Part shown: one piece after another, positions 1 to 8,068 of the stretch
Position numbering within the stretch: position 1 is the stretch's first letter
Layout: the number at the start of each line of letters is the position of its first letter
Assembly (NCBI GenBank): GCA_001781025.1
Contig: MFJZ01000058.1
Location: forward strand, 89,681-99,192
Direction: 5' to 3'
From: Candidatus Gottesmanbacteria bacterium RIFCSPLOWO2_01_FULL_49_10
Lineage (GTDB): Bacteria; Patescibacteriota; Microgenomatia; UBA10105; UBA927
DNA length: 9,512 nt
Notes under the pieces: generated by a model
Database searches by the model: none
The model's input: only the letters and a program-made list of their open reading frames with translations
Told to the model about the DNA's origin: nothing
Position numbers and translations under genes: made by a program

Positions 1-2
1 GT

Positions 3-965
3 GCACCCGCGATAACAGTCGTACTCACTATGGAACTTCTTTTCTCCTTCATAAAGTTTAACCCGTTTGTCCCAAGATCATTTGCTTTCCCACCCCACCC
101 ATTGTGGGGATTTATGACCGCTCAAAAAACCATCGATCGGTTTTGGGGGTACGGCACAGCATTTGTTTTTTCTAACCTGTCAATACCATTTCGCGTATTT
201 TCTCCAGACGGCATTGACCCATTGAATCTCGGGTTCTACAACCAGCTCCTCCAGGGAAGCAGCAATGGCAAGCTTGCCCGATCGTTTACCCGAAACACAA
301 GGTCAGACGTCGCCCTTGCACCGGGATATGGCACAGACGACCTTCCACAAGTGGGATGGCGGCTTCGGATGCTTGACGCCCTCGGCGTACGCTACATCAT
401 CGATCGGGTAGAAAATTTATCAACGGCTATCACGTTCCCGCCAGAGAGGTTTACCACTGTATGGAAACAAGACGGTTGGACTGCCTTTAAAAATACAAAA
501 TCCGCGCCTCGTTACTTTTTGACTCATGATGTCAAGCCATATCATACTCCCGCAGAGTTTGAAGCGCTCTTTTTTTCACCGGGGTTTGACCCGTCGCAAG
601 CGGTGGCGGTACCGGCGGAAGAAAAACTCCCAAACCTTTTCCCCGACCCAACAAAAGAAGTACGGCTCCTCGCCTACGAACCAACGCGGGTCACATTTTA
701 CACAAAGACTGCCTCAGCGCAACTCCTCTATCTCTCAGACTCCGATGACGGTAATTGGCGCGCCACTATCGATGGCACATCGGCCCGCATGATCCGTGCC
801 AACTGGACGCTCCGGGCTGTCCTCGTCCCGGCCGGAAACCATACCATTGCATTTACCTACCTCCCCAGGTCATTTCTCCTCGGAGCGTTAATTACCGGAG
901 TGTCTTTACTCGTGGTCATATCTATGGCAGTCTTGTCAGGACGAGGCATAAGATCACCACGATAA
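3..965 (+). CDS. YfhO-like GT-C membrane protein, C-terminal part (5' end outside window)
   Basis: The frame is open to the left edge, so this is the 3' part of a longer gene; the ATG at 30 is internal, because the codons before it continue a membrane helix. There are 320 visible residues. The order is: a helix ending near residue 18, the FNPFVP loop motif (19-24), a mixed extracytoplasmic domain with RFWGYG (46-51) and LGVRYIIDR (127-135), a beta-rich module with W..TIDG, RANW and VPAGNHTIAFTY (about 243-286), and a final helix (about 290-312) with a short basic tail. This order matches the C-terminal half of YfhO proteins, which are GT-C enzymes thought to transfer a lipid-linked sugar to a surface polymer. 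The substrate here is unknown. It is divergent from its minus-strand paralogues at 2598-5111 and 8067-9512: the usual YxPGW tip reads SDDGNW. Sampled lines are GC-rich (55-72%), unlike most of the window. Its last 36 codons overlap the convergent gene. Confidence 0.85.
   Translation, partial: APAITVVLTMELLFSFIKFNPFVPRSFAFPPHPLWGFMTAQKTIDRFWGYGTAFVFSNLSIPFRVFSPDGIDPLNLGFYNQLLQGSSNGKLARSFTRNTRSDVALAPGYGTDDLPQVGWRLRMLDALGVRYIIDRVENLSTAITFPPERFTTVWKQDGWTAFKNTKSAPRYFLTHDVKPYHTPAEFEALFFSPGFDPSQAVAVPAEEKLPNLFPDPTKEVRLLAYEPTRVTFYTKTASAQLLYLSDSDDGNWRATIDGTSARMIRANWTLRAVLVPAGNHTIAFTYLPRSFLLGALITGVSLLVVISMAVLSGRGIRSPR
857..965. other. Convergent 3' coding overlap of 109 bp
   Basis: The plus-strand YfhO-like gene ends with TAA at 963-965, while the minus-strand GT39-like gene ends with TAG at 859-857, so both strands are coding here. 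On the plus strand the segment encodes the conserved last membrane helix of YfhO. On the minus strand it encodes a polar tail. I infer that the YfhO reading is the ancestral one and the GT39 tail is an extension past an older stop. No hairpin followed by a T run is visible. Confidence 0.85.
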
Positions 966-2611
966 ATCTTCCACCAAATACGAATGCTTTTAGGAGCGTA
1001 AATTATCTCTGTGGGCTTGGATGTATCCTGACAAGAATCTCTGGTGATATACAGCATGGTTGACGTAAGAAATGTCTCAACCGGACGATTACCATAAGCA
1101 CAAAACCTCACAAAATGTATGCCTCCAGGGAGCGCTATTTCATCTTTACTCGCTTGTGCAATCGCCTCTTGGACGGTCCTCGGGTCAAGCCTGTTGTAGA
1201 AAGCGTACTGTAAAACAACATCAACACCACCAGTTTGTGCAATGACCCTTTCCTGATAACGCGACGCGGGAGCGCCCACGACTAGAGCAAGGTCTTTTTC
1301 TGCCTTAAACCAGCGCTCTGCACCGTAGTTACTGTATCGATAATGGTACTGGTATAGGTAACTCAACACAAAAGATCCGTACACAATAACACCAAGCGCG
1401 ACTATAGAGAAACGAGCCGTGTAGGAAAAACGCTCTGTCCACTTCCATAGACCCCCAATCCCGGCCGCTATAATAATTGGATAAAAATACACGAAGTAAT
1501 AACCCCTCATGGAGTAAACCTGCGAAGAAATCGCAGCAGGCATGGGGGCAAGAAGGATAGATCCAACGACAAACCAATTCGCCCTGTTTTTTTTCCGAAA
1601 GAGATATATGAACCCGGCAACCAGTAGCGGCAAATCGATCAAATACAGCTGACCCCTCCACCAGGGAGAGTAAATACCGTCTGCTTCGCCGCTTGTAAAA
1701 AGAAATTGCGGTGAAAACATATGCAGATAATTTTCTCGAACAACGCGGAACGCGTACGTAAGCTTATTGTTAAATGCCCTCCGAATCCACATCGGTGCGT
1801 CTGATTGATTGAGCTCTTCATTTACTGCTTTGGTGATGGCACTGGAGTTTAATATTGAAACTTCCTGTGTAAAAGATATGCCCTGGGTTTCTGACCTTTG
1901 TATGTGCACAAGCATCAAAAATATTCCGAGAATAAACAGAATCCCAATAGCCAGTTCGATGACATAGCGGCGCTTACGTACCAAGGATGGCCAGAGATAC
2001 CAAAATGTGAAGAGGGTAATCGGGAACGCGATGACTGACGAAGCCCTGTGAGAGCCTACTCCCAGAGCAACAAAAACATACATCGGGAAAAGAAACCAAT
2101 GCTTTCTCGAAGCTATACATCCATAAAGGACTCCAACAAGATACAAGAAAATTGCCACCGGTCCGTCATATGCAGTTCTACTAAAATGTATGTGCCACGG
2201 AGAGAGGGCAAGTACTAATCCTGACAGAAGGGCCAGGCGTTTATCTTTATAAATATGGTTAACAAGAATAATAAGTATGCCAATTCCCGTTGTTCCGAGG
2301 ATGATATTCATCAAACGAGCGGTCAACTGTGTGGGGGAAACAAAGAGAAAAATTGACGCGAGGATGTACGTAGGAATCGGCATAAACGGCCAATTGCCTA
2401 TATGAAAAAGAATGGGAAATCGATTTCCATAAATGTCCATTCCGGTTTTTGCAATCGAGTATGCGTTGTAGACATATCCAAGCTCGTCATTGGTAATACC
2501 GGGAGGTACATGAACGATACGAACACTACGAAGGGCAAGCCCCAGAATGATTATTCCGACGAAACAGAGTACGTATGACCGATTGGATTTCAACTCATTA
2601 TTGGTTCTCAT
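857..2611 (-). CDS. GT39/PMT-2-like membrane glycosyltransferase
   Basis: This is a polytopic protein of 584 residues from the chosen ATG at 2611. The first helix (about 13-29) is followed by PPGITNDELGYVYNAY (36-51). Its Asp42-Glu43 pair sits where GT-C enzymes of the ArnT/PMT type carry the catalytic acid in the first outer loop. Downstream are ARLMN, SPWHIHFSRTAYD (about 137-149), roughly ten further helices up to about residue 419, and a soluble, probably external C-terminal domain. The likely role is transfer of a sugar from a polyprenyl-phosphate donor to a lipid-linked or protein acceptor outside the membrane; the sugar and acceptor are unknown. The frame stays open to an ATG at 2710, but that would bury 113 bp in the upstream gene and add a non-hydrophobic, Arg-rich leader. 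The ATG at 2611 has a weak purine run (GAAAG) before it and overlaps the previous stop by 14 bp. The last 35 residues lie antisense to the convergent YfhO-like gene and look like an unconserved tail. Confidence 0.85.
   Translation of the reverse strand: MRTNNELKSNRSYVLCFVGIIILGLALRSVRIVHVPPGITNDELGYVYNAYSIAKTGMDIYGNRFPILFHIGNWPFMPIPTYILASIFLFVSPTQLTARLMNIILGTTGIGILIILVNHIYKDKRLALLSGLVLALSPWHIHFSRTAYDGPVAIFLYLVGVLYGCIASRKHWFLFPMYVFVALGVGSHRASSVIAFPITLFTFWYLWPSLVRKRRYVIELAIGILFILGIFLMLVHIQRSETQGISFTQEVSILNSSAITKAVNEELNQSDAPMWIRRAFNNKLTYAFRVVRENYLHMFSPQFLFTSGEADGIYSPWWRGQLYLIDLPLLVAGFIYLFRKKNRANWFVVGSILLAPMPAAISSQVYSMRGYYFVYFYPIIIAAGIGGLWKWTERFSYTARFSIVALGVIVYGSFVLSYLYQYHYRYSNYGAERWFKAEKDLALVVGAPASRYQERVIAQTGGVDVVLQYAFYNRLDPRTVQEAIAQASKDEIALPGGIHFVRFCAYGNRPVETFLTSTMLYITRDSCQDTSKPTEIIYAPKSIRIWWKIYRGDLMPRPDKTAIDMTTSKDTPVINAPRRNDLGR
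931..1036. repeat. 11-bp perfect inverted repeat across the convergent junction
   Basis: TCTTGTCAGGA at 931-941 is matched by its reverse complement TCCTGACAAGA at 1026-1036, with 84 bp between the arms. It brackets the stop of the plus-strand gene and lies inside the 3' part of the minus-strand gene. The arms could pair in either transcript, but the loop is long and no T run follows. A match of this length within 100 bp could well occur by chance in a window of this size. Confidence 0.35.
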
Positions 2612-5111
2612 GATTCTTTCGAACACCCCACGCCACCGACGCAATGGCGGCAAGCACTCCGAAAACGGAAATAAGACACGCAACAGTAAATGACCGCGGG
2701 GCGTATACAAACCTCACGGTGTGCTCGCCCACCGGCACTTCAACTGCCCGAAACGCGTAGTCTGCTCGGAATATCTTTGTCGGAACGTTATCAAGCGTAG
2801 CGTTCCAGCCAGGAAAATAATTATCCGACAAAAATAAAAATCCATTTACAGGCGCTCGAATGGCAATCTCAACAGTCGTCGGTTGGTACTTCTTGATCGA
2901 AACTTCTGCCTCAGCTTCCAGTATAGCAGAATACTTACGGGTACTGGTCTGGTGGATGAGCGCTGGCTCTTCCTCAAGTACAATTGTCTTTTTCATATCA
3001 AAAGTACTAGTAAATAGACGACTCACCATCTGTTGACGATCAGTCTCAACGACAAACTCTGGAATAAAAAGTGCACGAGCAAGGGCATTTTTATATTCCC
3101 ATATTCGCCATGCATCATCCTCCCACGCGAGACTAAAAAGATCTTTCGGAAATCGGTTTTCCGTAAGGACCTTATCCTTGTTCTCACCACGTTTCACTTC
3201 AAGAATATATTTGACGCCTAATAGCGACATTACGTGAAGTCTCTCTTCGATATTTCCAAAGGACTCAATTTCAGACGCTTGTTTCAGGTCAACGTCCGTC
3301 CGGTGAATTTGATCAGTTATCACGCCACCATTTTTAATAATATAGAGCAACTCGCCATAGCGCTGCGAAAATAAGGCATCATATCCTTCTGTCGAATACA
3401 CACCGTAATACGATAACATATTTTTTTCGATATAGGCGTTACCGTAGCTCCACACACGGGAAATTCCAGCAAGCTCTTTGAGCTTACGAATGGGTTCAAC
3501 GAGTGGGAATTCGAATTGACGATCGGAGAAATATAAAAATTTAGTTGAAAAATAAAGGTCACTCGAAAAAACAATGAGGAGAAGCATCACATACAGAATT
3601 ATTTTCCTTCTCGAAAATATTACTATCGAAATAACGCTCACCATGAAAAAAACGGTTGGGAGTACGAGGTTTCTCAAAGATATGGTCGCATAGGGGGTAC
3701 TCCATTTTGCTACGCTTGATGTACTGATTAATTTACAATAAGGACCAAGCGCGGGAGTCCCGGAGCAAATCTTCATAATATCCATGTAATGATAGTTGAC
3801 TACATACATACTGAGTACGAAAATCCACAACAGAATAAATCCGATAGCTATAGGAGAAATGGACACTAATAATTTTCGCCGCGACATATGTTGCCACCAG
3901 TGATCTAATCCATGCGCAGCGAGAACTGAAAAACCAAAACTCGCGACGACGAAAATTCTGCTCGGGTTGGCAACCGATAGAATAGGAACTCGCAATACGT
4001 ACCATAACCAACTGGTCGGCAGGGCAAATCCAAGTGAAAGAAACACAACGCTTGTAATTTTCCAAAATACGATCTCTCTTCCTCTGCCATGAAAAATACT
4101 ATAGAGAACAAAGATGAGCGGCACGATTCCCATGTATATAACTTTTTCGTGATAGAAAATTCCCGGAAAAAAGTAATTATAAGTACCCGGGTTACCCCAA
4201 AAATCAGGGGATAGAAAGGTGACGAGGTGGCGAAGTGGCACAAGAAACTCCTCAAATAGAAACGTCGCGGCTACAACTTTCCGCGGAGAATAAGCGTACG
4301 CCTCAAAAGCAGGAAGCCATTGCACCCCCGTCACCAAGAGTGTCAACAACACTGAAGCGGCAAGCCAACCGAGCTTACCCAATGATTTGTTTTTTGATGT
4401 ATAAAGTAAATACATATTCCAGAAAAAGAACACTATCCCGAGATATAGCGTCATTTGTAAAAATCCTGCAAGAATTGACATAGACAAAGCAATAACGATG
4501 AGGAGAAACCCTTTCAGGGCATGCTGATTCTGTTCCCACAATAAAACTGATCCATACAGAGCTAGCGGTAGCCATAGGATACTATGCACGATGACAATAG
4601 ACTCCTCCCACCAGGAAATCATCCAGCCAGAAAATGCAAAACTCAAAGCCCCGAATATACTTCCCTTATCTGATATTTTTTGAGATTTGAGAAAAAGAAA
4701 GGTAAAGAGTCCGGTAAGAATCGGCTGCAATATGACGAGGATGCTCCATGCGTCCGCAAGCGGTAAAATGAAGTACAAAAAATTCAACGGATAATATACC
4801 GCAGCTTGATATGTCGCTGCATGAATATTTCCGGAAAAAACATACGGATTCCATAGCGGTACTCTGCCGTTCTTGAGTTCATCGACAGTAAATTTTCTGT
4901 ACGGATAAAAAAGTTTTGGATTGTCCGTACCTATCGGTTTATTCGGTACTCCAGATTGATATTCCGGCCACGAAAAATATTTCCACGGGCTATAAAATGA
5001 CGGTAAAAGGTTAAACTGAATCGGCACTAACCCTTTGAAGAAATAATTTCTAAAGGAAATGACGCTTAGAAGAGAGAAAAAAAGAATGACAAGTGAAATG
5101 CTTCGTTTCAT
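2598..5111 (-). CDS. YfhO family GT-C membrane protein, complete
   Basis: At 837 residues this is the only complete YfhO-like protein here, and its length is normal for the family. It begins with a helix (5-22). The first outer loop carries GTDNPKLFYPYR (61-72), where Asp63 is the candidate catalytic acid, and GRVPLWNPYVFSGN (82-95). About a dozen helices follow to residue 520, with HLVTFLSPDFWGNPGTYNY (295-313) between them. Then come an external domain with SRVWSYGNAY (551-560), STEGYDALFSQRYGELL (573-589) and LLGVKYIL (630-637), the beta module with YFPGWNATLDN and VPVGEHTVRFVYAPRSF (765-808), and a last helix (808-828). In Bacillus, YfhO works with CsbB to decorate lipoteichoic acid; a comparable sugar transfer to a surface polymer is inferred, and the acceptor is unknown. 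The start is 6 bp after the previous stop, without a visible Shine-Dalgarno sequence, so reinitiation is likely. The gene ends TAATGA. The last 40 or so codons are more GC-rich than the body. Confidence 0.9.
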   Translation of the reverse strand: MKRSISLVILFFSLLSVISFRNYFFKGLVPIQFNLLPSFYSPWKYFSWPEYQSGVPNKPIGTDNPKLFYPYRKFTVDELKNGRVPLWNPYVFSGNIHAATYQAAVYYPLNFLYFILPLADAWSILVILQPILTGLFTFLFLKSQKISDKGSIFGALSFAFSGWMISWWEESIVIVHSILWLPLALYGSVLLWEQNQHALKGFLLIVIALSMSILAGFLQMTLYLGIVFFFWNMYLLYTSKNKSLGKLGWLAASVLLTLLVTGVQWLPAFEAYAYSPRKVVAATFLFEEFLVPLRHLVTFLSPDFWGNPGTYNYFFPGIFYHEKVIYMGIVPLIFVLYSIFHGRGREIVFWKITSVVFLSLGFALPTSWLWYVLRVPILSVANPSRIFVVASFGFSVLAAHGLDHWWQHMSRRKLLVSISPIAIGFILLWIFVLSMYVVNYHYMDIMKICSGTPALGPYCKLISTSSVAKWSTPYATISLRNLVLPTVFFMVSVISIVIFSRRKIILYVMLLLIVFSSDLYFSTKFLYFSDRQFEFPLVEPIRKLKELAGISRVWSYGNAYIEKNMLSYYGVYSTEGYDALFSQRYGELLYIIKNGGVITDQIHRTDVDLKQASEIESFGNIEERLHVMSLLGVKYILEVKRGENKDKVLTENRFPKDLFSLAWEDDAWRIWEYKNALARALFIPEFVVETDRQQMVSRLFTSTFDMKKTIVLEEEPALIHQTSTRKYSAILEAEAEVSIKKYQPTTVEIAIRAPVNGFLFLSDNYFPGWNATLDNVPTKIFRADYAFRAVEVPVGEHTVRFVYAPRSFTVACLISVFGVLAAIASVAWGVRKNHENQ
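2609..2622 (-). promoter_or_regulatory. Start region of the GT39-like gene, overlapping the previous gene
   Basis: Read on the minus strand, a weak purine run GAAAG lies 4 nt before the ATG at 2611. The upstream YfhO-like gene ends at TAA 2600-2598, 14 bp inside the new gene. Ribosomes finishing the upstream gene would stop next to this start, so coupled reinitiation is likely. This decides in favour of 2611 over the distant ATG at 2710. Confidence 0.55.
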
Positions 5112-5117
5112 GATATA

Positions 5118-7094
5118 TTACAGGGGTCGCACTTCATACAAAGATAAACCGTCTTTCGTTATTAATTCTTTTAATCCAAATTTACTCGTAAACCATAGCG
5201 AAGGAACATGAGAGAGAATAAATCGAATCTTATATGAATCGATGAGTGTCTTCAGGGAGTTTCTTGCTTCGAGTATTTCTTCCTCAGATATATTTGTTTT
5301 CGTTTGTGGCCCCATAAGTGACGTGAGGAGTGTTATCCGTGGCCCGATCCACTCTTCATAGGGAAATTGAACTACCTCGTTACCCAAAAACACTCGCTTA
5401 TGACCAAATGCACTTACCTTTGGAGGCGATGAGCCCCAGAACCATCTGGATAGCTCAGCTTTTGAATACTCGGGCAACGAAGGAACGATCAATACTGCAT
5501 CGTTGTACGATCCCGTTTTCTGCATGACATCATAGAGAGATAACTCACTGCTTGATATCGTTATATGTGTTGGCGAAAATGGGAAGTAGGCAAGTATTTT
5601 TTCTGTTGCTGACGGGATTGTTATGAGGATTATTAACGATGCGATGATATACCTAGGGACTTTGGAAAATCGTTGAAGAAATTCGTATATTCCCCATCCT
5701 GAAAGGATACCTACGAAGACAAGATAATACCAAAAAAACTGAATCATGTTGAACGCACCGATCGGTTGGATGAAAAACATAGGAACTATAAATGAAATGC
5801 CTACAGCTAACCACAAAAACGTGTGAATATAGCTCATTTGACTAAAAGAAAATTTTTTAATTCCGATAAATCCAATGATTCTTGTACCGAGATTACCGAA
5901 AAAAAATACTGTAAAAGCAATTATTTCAAGCTTTATGAGCCCGAAAAAACTCCCGAGTTGTGTAAGTGTCTGTCTCTTTAGTTCCCAATTGGTAAATCCT
6001 AACGTTCCCTGCATAATACGGTGTGGTGGCCAAAGTGGTTGATAGAGTAAAAAACCATAATTGGCATTGAAAGGATAAAATACAAGCAATGCGATGAACA
6101 TGCTTCCTATCAATATGAATATCATATGATGCTTTTTTTGTACCACCCATACATAGATTGTCATTACAAAAATAATAGGAAGAAGAATCATACCGGCATA
6201 CACTTTGAAACCCACAGCGATACCGGCCAAGAGAGACAGAAAAAACCCAGTAATTGGATATGGTCTCCGTATATATTCGTCCAATAAGACAATTGCTGCA
6301 ATAAAAATAATGAGTGAACTCACAAAAGAAGGGCTCAGGAGTAGCGATCCTGGTTGAGTAATTCCAAAAGCGTCGTCCCAGCTCACTTTCTCGTGATAGA
6401 ACAAAGGTAATACATAGGAAAAACTTCCTCCGAATAAGGCTATGCCTGTTGACCAAAGCGCAGCGTAACTATTTTTACTTAATTGTTTTCCGATGACGTA
6501 CAGGATATATACCAACAGGAGAGACATAGTCATTGGGATGTACTGAAAATGCAGTGAGACCCTATCAAGAGAAGTAAACCGTGCTATAGATGAAACCCAA
6601 AGATTATAAAATACATGATACCCTTTTAAGGGAACTCCATTAATGCCCGGGTGCTCCGGTGGGATCATTTCCCCAAGCTCGCTGATAAGCGCGACATTCC
6701 ATATTCCATCAGACGCATTGATCCCACGCAGTATAAGGCCTTCTTTTGTGATCCATCCACTCCCTGTTACCGATAATGAATACAATAGCGCAAATATGAA
6801 AAGTATCCAATGTGGCCCAGACCAATCTCTTTGAATATACTTGATCCACGCTGAACGTCTCCATAGCCCTATACCGGAAAGAATGAGCACAAATGGAAAT
6901 ACCGCATAGCGAAGTTTTAAAAGCGAAAGTCCATACTCTGCAAAGGTCAACAATACTACTCCACAAATAGACACGAGAGCTATTCGTTTCCACCCTGATA
7001 CATCTAGCCTCCCAAACGAAAATATTCCCTCTGCCGGAAGGTACATGAGAAGCGTAACTCCTATAATATATTTTATGAGTTCGATCAAAATCAT
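5118..7094 (-). CDS. Polytopic GT-C-like membrane protein, no named family
   Basis: This protein of 658 residues has about 12 hydrophobic segments up to residue 495 and a C-terminal domain of about 160 residues, probably outside the cell. I do not recognise a named family. GT-C features are visible: a long loop after the third or fourth helix carries INASDGIWNVALI (125-137), whose Asp129 sits where the catalytic acid is expected, then PPEHPGINGVPLKGYHVFYNLW (residues 145-166). AGIAVGFKVYAGM (290-302) resembles a conserved helix of other GT-C-like proteins. The tail has RVFLGNE (567-573), YKIRFILSH (621-629) and a closing DGLSLYEV pattern, common in external domains of such enzymes. The likely role is sugar transfer from a lipid-phosphate donor; donor and acceptor are unknown. 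Its ATG overlaps the GT2 stop as ATGA and lacks a Shine-Dalgarno sequence, so translation is probably coupled. Sampled sequence is AT-rich. A polymerase- or flippase-like role is possible but less supported. Confidence 0.75.
   Translation of the reverse strand: MILIELIKYIIGVTLLMYLPAEGIFSFGRLDVSGWKRIALVSICGVVLLTFAEYGLSLLKLRYAVFPFVLILSGIGLWRRSAWIKYIQRDWSGPHWILFIFALLYSLSVTGSGWITKEGLILRGINASDGIWNVALISELGEMIPPEHPGINGVPLKGYHVFYNLWVSSIARFTSLDRVSLHFQYIPMTMSLLLVYILYVIGKQLSKNSYAALWSTGIALFGGSFSYVLPLFYHEKVSWDDAFGITQPGSLLLSPSFVSSLIIFIAAIVLLDEYIRRPYPITGFFLSLLAGIAVGFKVYAGMILLPIIFVMTIYVWVVQKKHHMIFILIGSMFIALLVFYPFNANYGFLLYQPLWPPHRIMQGTLGFTNWELKRQTLTQLGSFFGLIKLEIIAFTVFFFGNLGTRIIGFIGIKKFSFSQMSYIHTFLWLAVGISFIVPMFFIQPIGAFNMIQFFWYYLVFVGILSGWGIYEFLQRFSKVPRYIIASLIILITIPSATEKILAYFPFSPTHITISSSELSLYDVMQKTGSYNDAVLIVPSLPEYSKAELSRWFWGSSPPKVSAFGHKRVFLGNEVVQFPYEEWIGPRITLLTSLMGPQTKTNISEEEILEARNSLKTLIDSYKIRFILSHVPSLWFTSKFGLKELITKDGLSLYEVRPL
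7091..7094 (-). promoter_or_regulatory. ATGA stop/start overlap (translational coupling)
   Basis: The GT2 gene's TGA and the next gene's ATG share bases as ATGA on the minus strand. No Shine-Dalgarno sequence precedes this ATG, so the downstream protein is probably made by ribosomes that have just finished the GT2 enzyme. The overlap also supports TGA being a true stop codon here. Confidence 0.7.
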
Positions 7095-8056
7095 GCGATG
7101 ACTACTTTGTTTTCACGAAAAGATTGGAATCGATATCGCAGGACACCACCGACTCTGATAGTCGCGCTGAGATACCCTGCAACCATGGCTATATCGCCAC
7201 TCATGGCCGCTTGGACTAATCGAAGTGGTGCCCATAGACAGTGCGCAATCATGTGGCGGCCACCAACGTGTTTCCATACAAAAAGAAATTGATTTCTGTA
7301 CGCAATTCTCTTGATAAAAAAAGTTGAATAATTCATGAAAATTTTTCCTTTTTCATGGTAATGTCTCACGACACTTTTTGGCTCAAACATAAGTCGATAT
7401 CCCATATGTTTTGCTCGGTAACTAATGTCGATATCTTCCCAGTAGAAAGGATTAAAGAGTGTATCCATTCCCCCAAGTTTTTCCCAAAAACTTTTTCGGA
7501 AAGCACCGCTACCTCCAGATACCCATGCGGTATCAGTTTTATCGATGTCACCGCGAGAGTGCACATAAAAGCCTTTCTCCCATTTTGCTAATCCGCGACC
7601 ACGAAGAATCGTTTTACCCATTTCGATACTTTTATCCATACATCCAACAGCAAAAACTTGTGGACTGTCAAAATTAAGTATGAGCGGTGCAAGAAAATTC
7701 TTTTCTGGCTCCACATCGGTATTAAGAAGAACAACTATGTCACTACTTGCTGCACGCACTCCTTGATTCACGGTACTCGCAAAGCCCTCATGCGATTTCT
7801 TCTGTAAAACTCGAATCATCGGAAATTTTTCCCGTAATATGTTGACCGAATCATCTGTGGACCCGTCATCGACAACAATAATCTCTCCAGCTTCTTTTGT
7901 GACAGCCAATACTTGCGGGAGATTTCGCTCTAATAGTTCTTGCCCATTCCAGTTCGGGATAATGATACTGACGGTCGGTCCCATTGCCATACTATTTGAT
8001 TGTACCAGACGACGAAATCTGTCACGAGGGAGCTTGCCGGGAGCGGACATCACCAT
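7091..8056 (-). CDS. Glycosyltransferase family 2, WbbL/rhamnosyltransferase-like
   Basis: This is a GT-A fold enzyme of 321 residues. SIIIPNWNG (30-38) opens the nucleotide-binding half, followed by IIVVDDGSTDDS (59-70) and LLNTDVEP (110-117), where Asp114 stands for the metal-binding DXD. The acceptor half has WVSGGSGAFRKSFWEKLGG (178-196) and FYWEDIDISYRAKHMGYR (204-221), with Glu207-Asp208 as the expected catalytic ED pair. The C-terminal stretch (about 255-305) is amphipathic and probably lies on the membrane; there is no clear pair of transmembrane helices. It would move a sugar from a nucleotide donor to a lipid-linked glycan in the cytoplasm. The sugar cannot be told; rhamnose is only a family analogy. 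The ATG at 8056 is chosen because AGGAAGAG lies just upstream at good spacing. It adds a basic leader of 28 residues; ATGs at 7990 and 7984, nearer the core, lack a binding site. It ends in TGA within ATGA, coupling it to the next gene. Confidence 0.92.
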   Translation of the reverse strand: MVMSAPGKLPRDRFRRLVQSNSMAMGPTVSIIIPNWNGQELLERNLPQVLAVTKEAGEIIVVDDGSTDDSVNILREKFPMIRVLQKKSHEGFASTVNQGVRAASSDIVVLLNTDVEPEKNFLAPLILNFDSPQVFAVGCMDKSIEMGKTILRGRGLAKWEKGFYVHSRGDIDKTDTAWVSGGSGAFRKSFWEKLGGMDTLFNPFYWEDIDISYRAKHMGYRLMFEPKSVVRHYHEKGKIFMNYSTFFIKRIAYRNQFLFVWKHVGGRHMIAHCLWAPLRLVQAAMSGDIAMVAGYLSATIRVGGVLRYRFQSFRENKVVIA

Positions 8057-8060
8057 GCGT

Positions 8061-8068
8061 CTCTTCCT
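8061..8068 (-). promoter_or_regulatory. Ribosome binding site of the GT2 gene
   Basis: On the minus strand AGGAAGAG lies 4 nt before the ATG at 8056, with its AGGA core 8 nt away. Its first bases are shared with the TAG stop of the upstream YfhO-like gene. It is the clearest ribosome binding site among the gene starts in the window, and it decides the start of the GT2 gene. Confidence 0.7.

Noticed and set aside
30..32. ATG at 30 as the start of the left YfhO-like gene
   Set aside because: The codons before it are open to the edge and complete a membrane helix that joins the FNPFVP motif; the gene is simply cut by the window.
2612..2710. N-terminal extension of the GT39-like protein to the ATG at 2710
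   Set aside because: It would lie wholly inside the last part of the upstream YfhO-like gene, is Arg-rich and not conserved-looking, and a coupled ATG at 2611 sits just before the first helix.
4475..4503. TTGACA box on the plus strand as a promoter
   Set aside because: At 17-bp spacing the -10 position reads ATGAGG, not TATAAT-like, and it points antisense inside the complete YfhO-like gene with no plus-strand gene downstream.
5926..6456. Minus-strand open frame of 176 codons inside the unnamed GT-C-like gene
   Set aside because: It is an out-of-frame reading of a well-supported membrane protein, with no motifs and no start context.
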